Source of the DNA: Sipunculus nudus
Lineage: Eukaryota; Annelida; Sipuncula; Golfingiida; Sipunculidae
Length of the DNA: 64,000 nucleotides
NCBI GenBank assembly: GCA_026874595.1
Contig: CM049307.1
Span: forward strand, 64,226,870 to 64,290,869
Reading direction: 5' to 3'
A program made the translations under genes and the position numbers. Positions 36,101 to 51,100 of the stretch are shown here, one piece after another (the stretch's first letter is position 1; the number at the start of each line of letters is the position of its first letter). The notes below the pieces were generated by a model. The model was not told where the DNA came from. It saw only the letters and a program-made list of their open reading frames with translations, and did not search any database.

Positions 36101-39100
36101 TAACAGGTGGACAGGAGTTGTGGAATGGACTGTAGTATTTGATAAAATAGCATTTTATCCAGATATAATTTAAGTGTTTAGCTGGTATTTACTTTATGTG
36201 TACATTGACTTGATATTGATATATTAAAGAAGCTATGATGTAATCTGTCTTTACAGTGTTCTCAGAAGGCGGTATCAACCAAGTTGAAATGTTGTTCAGA
36301 TGTAATTACCTAGCACTTGTTGGTGGAGGAAAGTCCCCAAAATACCCACCAAACAAAGGTAAGGATTCCACAGCAATACTTCTCAGCTGGTTATGTAAAA
36401 ATAGCCTCCAAACAACAGTAAGGATTTCACAGCAATACTACTAGGCTGGTTATGTAAAAATACCCACCAAACAACAGTTAGGATTCCACAGCAATACTAC
36501 TAGGCAGGTTATGTAAAAATAGCCACCAAACAACAGTAAGGATTCCACAGCAATACTACTAGGCTCGTTATGTAAAAATAGCCTCCAAACAACAGTAAGG
36601 ATTTCACAGCAATACTACTAGGCTGGTTATGTAAAAATAGCCACCAAACAACAGTTAGGATTCCACAGCAATACTACTAGGCAGGTTATGTAAAAATAGC
36701 CACCAAACAACAGTAAGGATTCCATAGCAATACTACTAGGCTGGTTATGTAAAAATAGCCACCAAACAACAGTAAGGATTCCACAGCAATACTACTAGGC
36801 TGGTTATGTAAAAATAGCCACCAAACAACAGTAAGGATTCCACAGCAATACTACTAGGCTGGTTATGTAAAAATAGCCACCAAACAACAGTAAGGATTCC
36901 ACAGCAATACTACTAGGCAGGTTATGTAAAAATAGCCACCAAACAACAGTAAGGATTCCATAGCAATACTACTAGGCTGGTTATGTAAAAATAGCCACCA
37001 AACAACAGTTAGGATTCCACAGCAATACTACTAGGCAGGTTATGTAAAAATAGCCACCAAACAACAGTAAGGATTCCATAGCAATACTACTAGGCTGGTT
37101 ATGTAAAAATAGCCACCAAACAACAGTAAGGATTCCACAGCAATACTAATAGGCAGGTTATGTAAAAATAGCCACCAAACAACAGTAAGGATTCCACAGC
37201 AATACTACTAGGCTGGTTATGTAAAAATAGCCACCAAACAACAGTAAGGATTCCACAGCAATACTACTAGGCTGGTTATGTAAAAATAGCCACCAAACAA
37301 CAGTAAGGATTCCACAGCAATACTACTAGGCTGGTTATGTAAAAATAGCCACCAAACAACAGTAAGGATTCCACAGCAATACTACTAGGCTGGTTATGTA
37401 AAAATAGCCACCAAACAACAGTAAGGATTCCACAGCAATACTACTAGGCTGGTTATGTAAAAATAGCCACCAAACAACAGTAAGGATTCCACAGCAATAC
37501 TACTAGGCAGGTTATGTAAAAATAGCCACCAAACAACAGTAAGGATTCCACAGCAATACTACTAGGCTGGTTATGTAAAAATAGCCACCAAACAACAGTA
37601 AGGATTCCACAGCAATACTACTAGGCTGGTTATGTAAAAATAGCCACCAAACAACAGTAAGGATTCCACAGCAATACTACTAGGCAGGTTATGTAAAAAT
37701 AGCCACCAAACAACAGTAAGGATTCCACAGCAATACTACTAGGCTGGTTATGTAAAAATAGCCACCAAACAACAGTAAGGATTCCACAGCAATACTACTA
37801 GGCAGGTTATGTAAAAATACCCACCAAACAACAGTAAGGATTCCACAGCAATACTACTAGGCAGGTTATGTAAAAATAGCCACCAAGCAACAGTAAGGAT
37901 TCCACAGCAATACTACTAGGCTGGTTATGTAAAAATAGCCACCAAACAACAGTAAGGATTCCACAGCAATACTACTAGGCAGGTTATGTAAAAATAGCCA
38001 CCAAACAACAGTAAGGATTCCACAGCAATACTACTAGGCAGGTTATGTAAAAATAGCCACCAAACAACAGTAAGGATTCCACAGCAATACTACTAGGCTT
38101 GTTATGTAAAAATAGCCACCAAACAACAGTTAGGATTCCACAGCAATACTAATAGGCTGGTTATGTAAAAATAGCCACCAAACAACAGTAAGGATTCCAC
38201 AGCAATACTAATAGGCAGGTTATGTAAAAATAGCCACCAAACAACAGTAAGGATTCCATAGCAATACTACTAGGCTGGTTATGTAAAAATAGCCACCAAA
38301 CAACAGTAAGGATTCCACAGCAATACTACTAGGCGGGTTATGTAAAAATAGCCACCACACAAGAGTAAGGATTCCACAGCAATACTACTGGGCGGGTTAT
38401 GTAAAAATAGCCACCAAACAACAGTAAGGATTCCACAGCAATACTACTAGGCTGGTTATGTAAAAATAGCCACCAAACAACAGTAAGGATTCCACAGCAA
38501 TACTACTAGGCTGGTTATGTAAAAATAGCCACCAAACAACAGTAAGGATTCCACAGCAATACTACTAGGCAGGTTATGTTAAAAAAGCCACCAAACAACA
38601 GTAAGGATTCCATAGCAATACTACTAGGCTGGTTATGTAAAAATAGCCACCAAACAACAGTTAGGATTCCACAGCAATACTACTAGGCAGGTTATGTAAA
38701 AATAGCCACCAAACAACAGTAAGGATTCCATAGCAATACTACTAGGCTGGTTATGTAAAAATAGCCACCAAACAACAGTAAGGATTCCACAGCAATACTA
38801 CTAGGCAGGTTATGTAAAAATAGCCACCAAACAACAGTAAGGATTCCACAGCAATACTACTAGGCTGGTTATGTAAAAATAGCCACCAAACAACAGTAAG
38901 GATTCCACAGCAATACTACTAGGCAGGTTATGTAAAAATAGCCACCAAACAACAGTAACGATTCCACAGCAATACTACTAGGCTGGTTATGTAAAAATAG
39001 CCACCAAACAACAGTAAGGATTCCACAGCAATACTACTAGGCTGGTTATGTAAAAATAGCCACCAAACAACAGTAAGGATTCCACAGCAATACTACTAGG

Positions 39101-42100
39101 CTTGTTATGTAAAAATAGCCACCAAACAACAGTAAGGATTCCACAGCAATACTACTAGGCTGGTTATGTAAAAATAGCCACCAAACAACAGTAAGGATTC
39201 CACAGCAATACTACTAGGCAGGTTATGTAAAAATAGCCACCAAACAACAGTAAGGATTCCACAGCAATACTACTAGGCAGGTTATGTAAAAATAGCCACC
39301 AAACAACAGTTAGGATTCCACAGCAATACTACTAGGCTGGTTATGTAAAAATAGCCACCAAACAACAGTAAGGATTCCACAGCAATACTACTAGGCAGGT
39401 TATGTAAAAATACCCACCAAACAACAGTAAGGATTCCACAGCAATACTACTAGGCTGGTTATGTAAAAATAGCCACCAAACAACAGTAAGGATTCCACAG
39501 CAATACTACTAGGCTGGTTATGTAAAAATAGCCACCAAACAACAGTAAGGATTCCACAGCAATACTACTAGGCAGGTTATGTAAAAATAGCCACCAAACA
39601 ACAGTAAGGATTCCACAGCAATACTACTAGGCAGGTTATGTAAAAATAGCCACCAAACAACAGTTAGGATTCCACAGCAATACTACTAGGCTGGTTATGT
39701 AAAAATAGCCACCAAACAACAGTAAGGATTCCACAGCAATACTAATAGGCAGGTTATGTAAAAATAGCCACCAAACAACAGTAAGGATTACAAAGCAATA
39801 CTACTAGGCAGGTTATGTAAAAATAGCCACCAAACAACAGTTAGGATTCCACAGCAATACTAATAGGCTGGTTATGTAAAAATAGCCACCAAACAACAGT
39901 TAGGATTCCACAGCAATACTACTAGGCTGGTTATGTAAAAATAGCCACCAAACAACAGTAAGGATTCCACAGCAATACTACTAGGCTGGTTATGTAAAAA
40001 TAGCCACCAAACAACAGTAAGGATTCCACAGCAATACTACTAGGCTGGTTATGTAAAAATAGCCACCAAACAACAGTAAGGATTCCACAGCAATACTAAT
40101 AGGCTGGTTATGTAAAAATAGCCACCAAACAACAGTAAGGATTCCACAGCAATACTACTAGGCAGGTTATGTAAAAATAGCCACCAAACAACAGTTAGGA
40201 TTCCACAGCAATACTAATAGGCTGGTTATGTAAAAATAGCCACCAAACAACAGTTAGGATTCCATAGCAATACTACTAGGCTGGTTATGTAAAAATAGCC
40301 ACCAAACAACAGTAACGATTCCACAGCAATACTACTAGGCTGGTTATGTAAAAATAGCCACCAAACAACAGTAAGGATTCCACAGCAATACTACTAGGCT
40401 GGTTATGTAAAAATAGCCACCAAACAACAGTAAGGATTCCACAGCAATACTACTAGGCAGGTTATGTAAAAATAGCCACCAAACAACAGTAAGGATTCCA
40501 CAGCAATACTACTAGACTGGTTATGTAAAAATAGCCACCAAACAACAGTAACGATTCCACAGCAATACTACTAGGCTGGTTATGTAAAAATAGCCACCAA
40601 ACAACAGTAAGGATTCCACAGCAATACTACTAGGCTGGTTATGTAAAAATAGCCACCAAACAACAGTAAGGATTCCACAGCAATACTACTAGGCTTGTTA
40701 TGTAAAAATAGCCACCAAACAACAGTAAGGATTCCACAGCAATACTACTAGGCTGGTTATGTAAAAATAGCCACCAAACAACAGTAAGGATTCCACAGCA
40801 ATACTACTAGGCAGGTTATGTAAAAATAGCCACCAAACAACAGTAAGGATTCCACAGCAATACTAATAGGCTGGTTATGTAAAAATAGCCACCAAACAAC
40901 AGTTAGGATTCCACAGCAATACTACTAGGCAGGTTATGTAAAAATAGCCACCAAACAACAGTAAGGATTCCACAGCAATACTACTAGGCTGGTTATGTTA
41001 AAATAGCCACCAAACAACAGTAAGGATTCCACAGCAATACTACTAGGCTGGTTATGTAAAAATAGCCACCACACAACAGTAAGGATTCCACAACAATACT
41101 AATAGGCTGGTTATGTAAAAATAGCCACCAAACAACAGTAAGGATTCCACAGCAATACTACTAGGCTGGTTATGTAAAAATAGCCACCAAACAACAGTAA
41201 CGATTCCACAGCAATACTACTAGGCTGGTTATGTAAAAATAGCCACCAAACAACAGTTAGGATTCCACAGCAATACTAATAGGCTGGTTATGTAAAAATA
41301 GCCACCAAACAACAGTTAGGATTCCACAGCAATACTACTAGGCTGGTTATGTAAAAATAGCCACCAAACAACAGTAAGGATTCCACAGCAATACTACTAG
41401 GCTGGTTATGTAAAAATAGCCACCAAACAACAGTAAGGATTCCAAAGCAATACTACTAGGCAGGTTATGTAAAAATAGCCACCAAACAACAGTTAGGATT
41501 CCACAGCAATACTAATAGGCTGGTTATGTAAAAATAGCCACCAAACAACAGTTAGGATTCCACAGCAATACTACTAGGCTGGTTATGTAAAAATAGCCAC
41601 CAAACAACAGTAAGGATTCCACAGCAATACTACTAGGCTGGTTATGTAAAAATAGCCACCAAACAACAGTAAGGATTCCACAGCAATACTACTAGGCTGG
41701 TTATGTAAAAATAGCCACCACACAACAGTAAGGATTCCACAGCAATACTAATAGGCTGGTTATGTAAAAATAGCCACCAAACAACAGTAAGGATTCCACA
41801 GCAATACTACTAGGCAGGTTATGTAAAAATAGCCACCAAACAACAGTTAGGATTCCACAGCAATACTAATAGGCTGGTTATGTAAAAATAGCCACCAAAC
41901 AACAGTTAGGATTCCATAGCAATACTACTAGGCAGGTTATGTAAAAATAGCCACCAAACAACAGTTAGGATTCCACAGCAATACTACTAGGCTGGTTATG
42001 TAAAAATAGCCACCAAACAACAGTTAGGATTCCACAGCAATACTACTAGGCAGGTTATGTAAAAATAGCCACCAAACAACAGTAAGGATTCCACAGCAAT

Positions 42101-45100
42101 ACTACTAGGCTGGTTATGTAAAAATAGCCACCAAACAACAGTAAGGATTCCACAGCAATACTACTAGGCTGGTTATGTAAAAATAGCCACCACACAACAG
42201 TAAGGATTCCACAGCAATACTAATAGGCTGGTTATGTAAAAATAGCCACCAAACAACAGTAACGATTCCACAGCAATACTACTAGGCTGGTTATGTAAAA
42301 ATAGCCACCAAACAACAGTAAGGATTCCACAGCAATACTACTAGGCTGGTTATGTAAAAATAGCCACCAAACAACAGTAAGGATTCCACAGCAATACTAC
42401 TAGGCTTGTTATGTAAAAATAGCCACCAAACAACAGTAAGGATTCCACAGCAATACTACTAGGCTGGTTATGTAAAAATAGCCACCAAACAACAGTAAGG
42501 ATTCCACAGCAATACTACTAGGCAGGTTATGTAAAAATAGCCACCAAACAACAGTAAGGATTCCACAGCAATACTAATAGGCTGGTTATGTAAAAATAGC
42601 CACCAAACAACAGTTAGGATTCCACAGCAATACTACTAGGCAGGTTATGTAAAAATAGCCACCAAACAACAGTAAGGATTCCACAGCAATACTACTAGGC
42701 TGGTTATGTAAAAATAGCCACCAAACAACAGTAAGGATTCCACAGCAATACTACTAGGCTGGTTATGTAAAAATAGCCACCACACAACAGTAAGGATTCC
42801 ACAGCAATACTAATAGGCTGGTTATGTAAAAATAGCCACCAAACAACAGTAAGGATTCCACAGCAATACTACTAGGCTGGTTATGTAAAAATAGCCACCA
42901 AACAACAGTAACGATTCCACAGCAATACTACTAGGCTGGTTATGTAAAAATAGCCACCAAACAACAGTTAGGATTCCACAGCAATACTAATAGGCTGGTT
43001 ATGTAAAAATAGCCACCAAACAACAGTTAGGATTCCACAGCAATACTACTAGGCTGGTTATGTAAAAATAGCCACCAAACAACAGTAAGGATTCCACAGC
43101 AATACTACTAGGCTGGTTATGTAAAAATAGCCACCAAACAACAGTAAGGATTCCAAAGCAATACTACTAGGCAGGTTATGTAAAAATAGCCACCAAACAA
43201 CAGTTAGGATTCCACAGCAATACTAATAGGCTGGTTATGTAAAAATAGCCACCAAACAACAGTTAGGATTCCACAGCAATACTACTAGGCTGGTTATGTA
43301 AAAATAGCCACCAAACAACAGTAAGGATTCCACAGCAATACTACTAGGCTGGTTATGTAAAAATAGCCACCAAACAACAGTAAGGATTCCACAGCAATAC
43401 TACTAGGCTGGTTATGTAAAAATAGCCACCACACAACAGTAAGGATTCCACAGCAATACTAATAGGCTGGTTATGTAAAAATAGCCACCAAACAACAGTA
43501 AGGATTCCACAGCAATACTACTAGGCAGGTTATGTAAAAATAGCCACCAAACAACAGTTAGGATTCCACAGCAATACTAATAGGCTGGTTATGTAAAAAT
43601 AGCCACCAAACAACAGTTAGGATTCCATAGCAATACTACTAGGCAGGTTATGTAAAAATAGCCACCAAACAACAGTTAGGATTCCACAGCAATACTACTA
43701 GGCTGGTTATGTAAAAATAGCCACCAAACAACAGTTAGGATTCCACAGCAATACTACTAGGCAGGTTATGTAAAAATAGCCACCAAACAACAGTAAGGAT
43801 TCCACAGCAATACTACTAGGCAGGTTATGTAAAAATAGCCACCAAACAACAGTAAGGATTCCACAGCAATACTACTAGGCTGGTTATGTAAAAATAGCCA
43901 CCAAACAACAGTAAGGATTCCACAGCAATACTACTAGGCAGGTTATGTAAAAATAGCCACCAAACAACAGTAAGGATTCCACAGCAATACTACTAGGCAG
44001 GTTATGTAAAAATAGCCACCAAACAACAGTAACGATTCCACAGCAATACTACTAGGCTGGTTATGTAAAAATAGCCACCAAACAACAGTAAGGATTCCAC
44101 AGCAATACTACTAGGCAGGTTATGTAAAAATAGCCACCAAACAACAGTAAGGATTCCACAGCAATACTACTAGGCTGGTTATGTAAAAATAGCCACCAAA
44201 CAACAGTAAGGATTCCACAGCAATACTACTAGGCAGGTTATGTAAAAATAGCCACCAAACAACAGTAAGGATTCCACAGCAATACTACTAGGCAGGTTAT
44301 GTAAAAATAGCCACCAAACAACAGTAAGGATTCCACAGAAATACTACTAGGCAGGTTATGTAAAAATAGCCACCAAACAACAGTAAGGATTCCACAGAAA
44401 TACTACTAGGCTGGTTATGTAAAATAGCCACCAAACAACAGTAATGATTTCACTGCAATACTACTAGGCTGGTTATGTAAAAATACCCACCAAACAACAA
44501 TTAGGATTCCATAGCAATACTACTAGGCTGGTTATGTAAAAATAGCCACCAAACAACAGTAAGGATTCCACAGCAATACTACTAGGCAGGTTATGTAAAA
44601 ATAGCCACCACACAAGAGTAAGGATTCCACAGCAATACTACTAGGCTGGTTATGTAAAAATAGCCACCAAACAACAGTAAGGATTCCACAGCAATACTAC
44701 TAGGCAGGTTATGTAAAAATAGCCACCAAACAACAGTAAGGATTCCACAGCAATACTACTAGGCAGGTTATGTAAAAATAGCCACCAAACAACAGTTAGG
44801 ATTCCACAGCAATACTAATAGGCTGGTTATGTAAAAATAGCCACCAAACAACAGTAAGGATTCCACAGCAATACTACTAGGCTTGTTATGTAAAAATAGC
44901 CACCAAACAACAGTAAGGATTCCATAGCAATACTACTAGGCAGGTTATGTAAAAATAGCCACCAAACAACAGTAAGGATTCCACAGCAATACTACTAGGC
45001 AGGTTATGTAAAAATAGCCACCAAACAACAGTAAGGATTCCACAGCAATACTACTAGGCTTGTTATGTAAAAATAGCCACCAAACAACAGTAAGGATTCC

Positions 45101-48100
45101 ACAGCAATACTACTAGGCAGGTTATGTAAAAATAGCCACCAAACAACAGTTAGGATTCCAAAGCAATACTACTAGGCTTGTTATGTAAAAATAGCCACCA
45201 AACAAACGGTAAGGATTCCACAACAATACTACTAGGCTGGTTATGTAAAAATAGCCACCAAACAACAGTAAGGATTCCACAGCAATACTACTAGGCTGGT
45301 TATGTAAAAATAGCCACCAAACAACAGTAAGGATTCCACAGCAATACTACTAGGCAGGTTATGTAAAAATAGCCACCAAACAACAGTTAGGATTCCACAG
45401 CAATACTACTAGGCAGGTTATGTAAAAATAGCCACCACACAAGAATAAGGATTCCACAGCAATACTACTAGGCAGGTTATGTAAAAATAGCCACCACACA
45501 AGAGTAAGGATTCCACAGCAATACTACTGGGCGGGTTATGTAAAAATAGCCACCAAACAACAGTAAGGATTCCACAGCAATACTACTAGGCAGGTTATGT
45601 AAAAATAGCCACCACACAAGAGTAAGGATTCCACAGCAATACTACTGGGCGGGTTATGTAAAAATAGCCACCAAACAACAGTAAGGATTCCACAGCAATA
45701 CTACAGGGCGGGTTATGTAAAAATAGCCACCAAACAACAGTAAGGATTCCACAGCAATACTACTAGGCTTGTTATGTAAAAATAGCCACCAAACAACAGT
45801 AAGGATTCCACAGCAATACTACTAGGCTGGTTATGTAAAAATAGCCACCAAACAACAGTAAGGATTCCACAGCAATACTACTAGGCAGGTTATGTAAAAA
45901 ATGGCCACCAAACAACAGTAAGGATTCCACAGCAATACTACTAGGCAGGTTATGTAAAAATAGCCACCAAACAACAGTAAGGATTCCACAGAAATACTAC
46001 TAGGCAGGTTATGTAAAAATAGCCACCAAACAACAGTAAGGATTCCACAGCAATACTACTAGGCAGGTTATGTAAAAATAGCCACCAAACAACAGTTAGG
46101 ATTCCACAGCAATACTACTAGGCAGGTTATGTAAAAATAGCCACCAAACAACAGTAAGGATTCCACAGCAATACTACTAGGCTGGTTATGTAAAAATAGC
46201 CACCAAACAACAGTAAGGATTCCAAAGCAATACTACTAGGCAGGTTATGTAAAAATAGCCACCAAACAACAGTTAGGATTCCACAGCAATACTAATAGGC
46301 TGGTTATGTAAAAATAGCCACCAAACAACAGTTAGGATTCCACAGCAATACTACTAGGCTGGTTATGTAAAAATAGCCACCAAACAACAGTAAGGATTCC
46401 ACAGCAATACTACTAGGCTGGTTATGTAAAAATAGCCACCAAACAACAGTAAGGATTCCACAGCAATACTACTAGGCTGGTTATGTAAAAATAGCCACCA
46501 CACAACAGTAAGGATTCCACAGCAATACTAATAGGCTGGTTATGTAAAAATAGCCACCAAACAACAGTAAGGATTCCACAGCAATACTACTAGGCAGGTT
46601 ATGTAAAAATAGCCACCAAACAACAGTTAGGATTCCACAGCAATACTAATAGGCTGGTTATGTAAAAATAGCCACCAAACAACAGTTAGGATTCCATAGC
46701 AATACTACTAGGCAGGTTATGTAAAAATAGCCACCAAACAACAGTTAGGATTCCACAGCAATACTACTAGGCTGGTTATGTAAAAATAGCCACCAAACAA
46801 CAGTTAGGATTCCACAGCAATACTACTAGGCAGGTTATGTAAAAATAGCCACCAAACAACAGTAAGGATTCCACAGCAATACTACTAGGCAGGTTATGTA
46901 AAAATAGCCACCAAACAACAGTAAGGATTCCACAGCAATACTACTAGGCTGGTTATGTAAAAATAGCCACCAAACAACAGTAAGGATTCCACAGCAATAC
47001 TACTAGGCAGGTTATGTAAAAATAGCCACCAAACAACAGTAAGGATTCCACAGCAATACTACTAGGCAGGTTATGTAAAAATAGCCACCAAACAACAGTA
47101 ACGATTCCACAGCAATACTACTGGGCTGGTTATGTAAAAATAGCCACCAAACAACAGTAAGGATTCCACAGCAATACTACTAGGCAGGTTATGTAAAAAT
47201 AGCCACCAAACAACAGTAAGGATTCCACAGCAATACTACTAGGCTGGTTATGTAAAAATAGCCACCAAACAACAGTAAGGATTCCACAGCAATACTACTA
47301 GGCAGGTTATGTAAAAATAGCCACCAAACAACAGTAAGGATTCCACAGCAATACTACTAGGCAGGTTATGTAAAAATAGCCACCAAACAACAGTAAGGAT
47401 TCCACAGAAATACTACTAGGCAGGTTATGTAAAAATAGCCACCAAACAACAGTAAGGATTCCACAGAAATACTACTAGGCTGGTTATGTAAAATAGCCAC
47501 CAAACAACAGTAATGATTTCACTGCAATACTACTAGGCTGGTTATGTAAAAATACCCACCAAACAACAATTAGGATTCCATAGCAATACTACTAGGCTGG
47601 TTATGTAAAAATAGCCACCAAACAACAGTAAGGATTCCACAGCAATACTACTAGGCAGGTTATGTAAAAATAGCCACCACACAAGAGTAAGGATTCCACA
47701 GCAATACTACTAGGCTGGTTATGTAAAAATAGCCACCAAACAACAGTAAGGATTCCACAGCAATACTACTAGGCAGGTTATGTAAAAATAGCCACCAAAC
47801 AACAGTAAGGATTCCACAGCAATACTACTAGGCAGGTTATGTAAAAATAGCCACCAAACAACAGTTAGGATTCCACAGCAATACTAATAGGCTGGTTATG
47901 TAAAAATAGCCACCAAACAACAGTAAGGATTCCACAGCAATACTACTAGGCTTGTTATGTAAAAATAGCCACCAAACAACAGTAAGGATTCCATAGCAAT
48001 ACTACTAGGCAGGTTATGTAAAAATAGCCACCAAACAACAGTAAGGATTCCACAGCAATACTACTAGGCAGGTTATGTAAAAATAGCCACCAAACAACAG

Positions 48101-51100
48101 TAAGGATTCCACAGCAATACTACTAGGCTTGTTATGTAAAAATAGCCACCAAACAACAGTAAGGATTCCACAGCAATACTACTAGGCAGGTTATGTAAAA
48201 ATAGCCACCAAACAACAGTTAGGATTCCAAAGCAATACTACTAGGCTTGTTATGTAAAAATAGCCACCAAACAAACGGTAAGGATTCCACAACAATACTA
48301 CTAGGCTGGTTATGTAAAAATAGCCACCAAACAACAGTAAGGATTCCACAGCAATACTACTAGGCTGGTTATGTAAAAATAGCCACCAAACAACAGTAAG
48401 GATTCCACAGCAATACTACTAGGCAGGTTATGTAAAAATAGCCACCAAACAACAGTTAGGATTCCACAGCAATACTACTAGGCAGGTTATGTAAAAATAG
48501 CCACCACACAAGAATAAGGATTCCACAGCAATACTACTAGGCAGGTTATGTAAAAATAGCCACCACACAAGAGTAAGGATTCCACAGCAATACTACTGGG
48601 CGGGTTATGTAAAAATAGCCACCAAACAACAGTAAGGATTCCACAGCAATACTACTAGGCAGGTTATGTAAAAATAGCCACCACACAAGAGTAAGGATTC
48701 CACAGCAATACTACTGGGCGGGTTATGTAAAAATAGCCACCAAACAACAGTAAGGATTCCACAGCAATACTACAGGGCGGGTTATGTAAAAATAGCCACC
48801 AAACAACAGTAAGGATTCCACAGCAATACTACTAGGCTTGTTATGTAAAAATAGCCACCAAACAACAGTAAGGATTCCACAGCAATACTACTAGGCTGGT
48901 TATGTAAAAATAGCCACCAAACAACAGTAAGGATTCCACAGCAATACTACTAGGCAGGTTATGTAAAAATAGCCACCAAACAACAGTAAGGATTCCACAG
49001 CAATACTACTAGGCAGGTTATGTAAAAATAGCCACCAAACAACAGTAAGGATTCCACAGAAATACTACTAGGCAGGTTATGTAAAAATAGCCACCAAACA
49101 ACAGTAAGGATTCCACAGCAATACTACTAGGCAGGTTATGTAAAAATAGCCACCAAAGAACAGTTAGGATTCCACAGCAATACTACTAGGCAGGTTATGT
49201 AAAAATAGCCACCAAACAACACTAAGGATTCCACAGCAATACTACTAAGCTGGTTATGCAAAATATACCCACCAAAAAAACTTAAAAGATACAACAGCAG
49301 TACTACTTGGCTGGTTATGTAAAAGTACCCACCAAATGAATTTAAAGATAACACAGCAATACTGAGTCGATTATGCAAACATGAGATTTATCATTTTATA
49401 TGATATAATTACGCTCTTTACACAGCGCTTTAACTATAGGCCTACTCCCTATATCATAAGTGCTGTTTGTTATGACCTCATATCCTGAATTGCTACACCA
49501 GGGGGGAGCACTGTATTCTCGTCCAATCAGATGAGACCTTGTGCTGGAAGACAAGGCCAAGCGAGGAATACATGGAGCCAATCATGTTCATTTCATTTTG
49601 AGTGACAGCTCATTGCCCCGGTAACCATCTGAATAGGCCACAGGCTCAAAGAGAATTGCCCCAAACATGGATTGCTTAGGGCCTTGGGCACATAGGATGC
49701 CCGGCCGGTGAATTGTAATTCAAACGAAACATAACAACAAAGGCTGCGTGCACACCTCGCTGGCTGGTTTTGTACTGCAGACAACAGATACATGGCTACA
49801 CTAACACAGTCATAATGTCATAATCGAATCGGTCAATAATGTGAGAATACAGAGGGAGCAATTAAAATTCAACCGTGAACTCTCATCAAGCGGCACTTGA
49901 AGGGCAGCTATCAGCTGAGCCAGGATGCCTGTTAAGTGTTTGTTTATTGGCATCTGGTTGGCTGCTTGTCACATCATACGCATGTTTTTTTCAGTGGACA
50001 ACGAACAGCCATCTGGTGTTTAAATATATCATAAACGGTCAAAGCTGGCAGCGTGAAAATCAGTTGCTTCTTTAGAAGCGCAAGATTTCCACTGCCTCGG
50101 GAGCGTATGATGTAATATGATTAATATGAGTGATGAATTACAAATATATTAGTTTCTTAATAAAATCCGAAGAGATTTGATAGTTCAAAATACAGAAAAC
50201 TCCCAGTCCATCCCCACTTCTACAATTCCTGGGCATTGCACTGCTGTACATACAGCTTCTGGAAATTAGTTTTGCTTTTGACAGTTATGGTATGGGATGA
50301 CCTGAAGAAAAAGCATGTGATAGAACTAGAGTTCAGCAGTGAAGTCAGAGGGGTCCGATTACGACGAGATCGGTAAGTGTATTATGTACTGGGAATGTGT
50401 ACCTTAAATGTCTTAAACACTTGTTTAGTCTCGATCTCTTTTAAAATAATGGTTTATTGCATATCATCAACTGTACTGTTAAAGTGTTACCAGTGTTTTA
50501 TATATAGAAATTCTGCTTTGCAGTAATGAAAAGTCTGTGTATCAAGTATACATAAATACACCAACCAGTTTATCAGAGAAATTAAACATTACAGATATTT
50601 AGAAATATCTGAGACAATCTTGTAGGTTGTAACCATGGAAACATGAGATGTTTGTTTCAATTCCTAATTTTCTGATATGTTAATCATACTTTTCATTACT
50701 GGCCACCCATTTGGTGGTCCCTTTTTTGGATGTTTCATTGATAGGAATAGGGTTGGGTATTTTTTTTAAATTTGTATACCATATCTAACTCAAGGATTGA
50801 CAGTATGCTTGTTTTTTTTTCAGGATAGTTGTGGTGCTAGATTCCATGATCAAGGTGTATACATTCACACAGAATCCTCAGCAGTTACATGTATTTGAAA
50901 CATGTCCTAACACTAAAGGTGAGCAGATGTTGTGGCATCACACATGCATTTGTTAGATGTTTGTATACCTAGGCATTGCATCATCCCCATCACAGACATT
51001 ATTTGATGATTCCCACTGTATTTATTTAGATAGGTCCATGGCCACCTGATGGCACTGTCTGTTGAATAAGAGTTGTGGTAACTGTACAATAAGCTTGAGT

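Noticed and set aside
36359-49375. CRISPR-like appearance of short regularly spaced repeats
   Set aside because: Units are head-to-tail with no unique spacers, lie in an animal intron, and were derived from the adjacent exon; there are no cas genes.
49136-49378. Minus-strand 80-codon ORF
   Set aside because: It lies across the decayed end of the 59-bp array.
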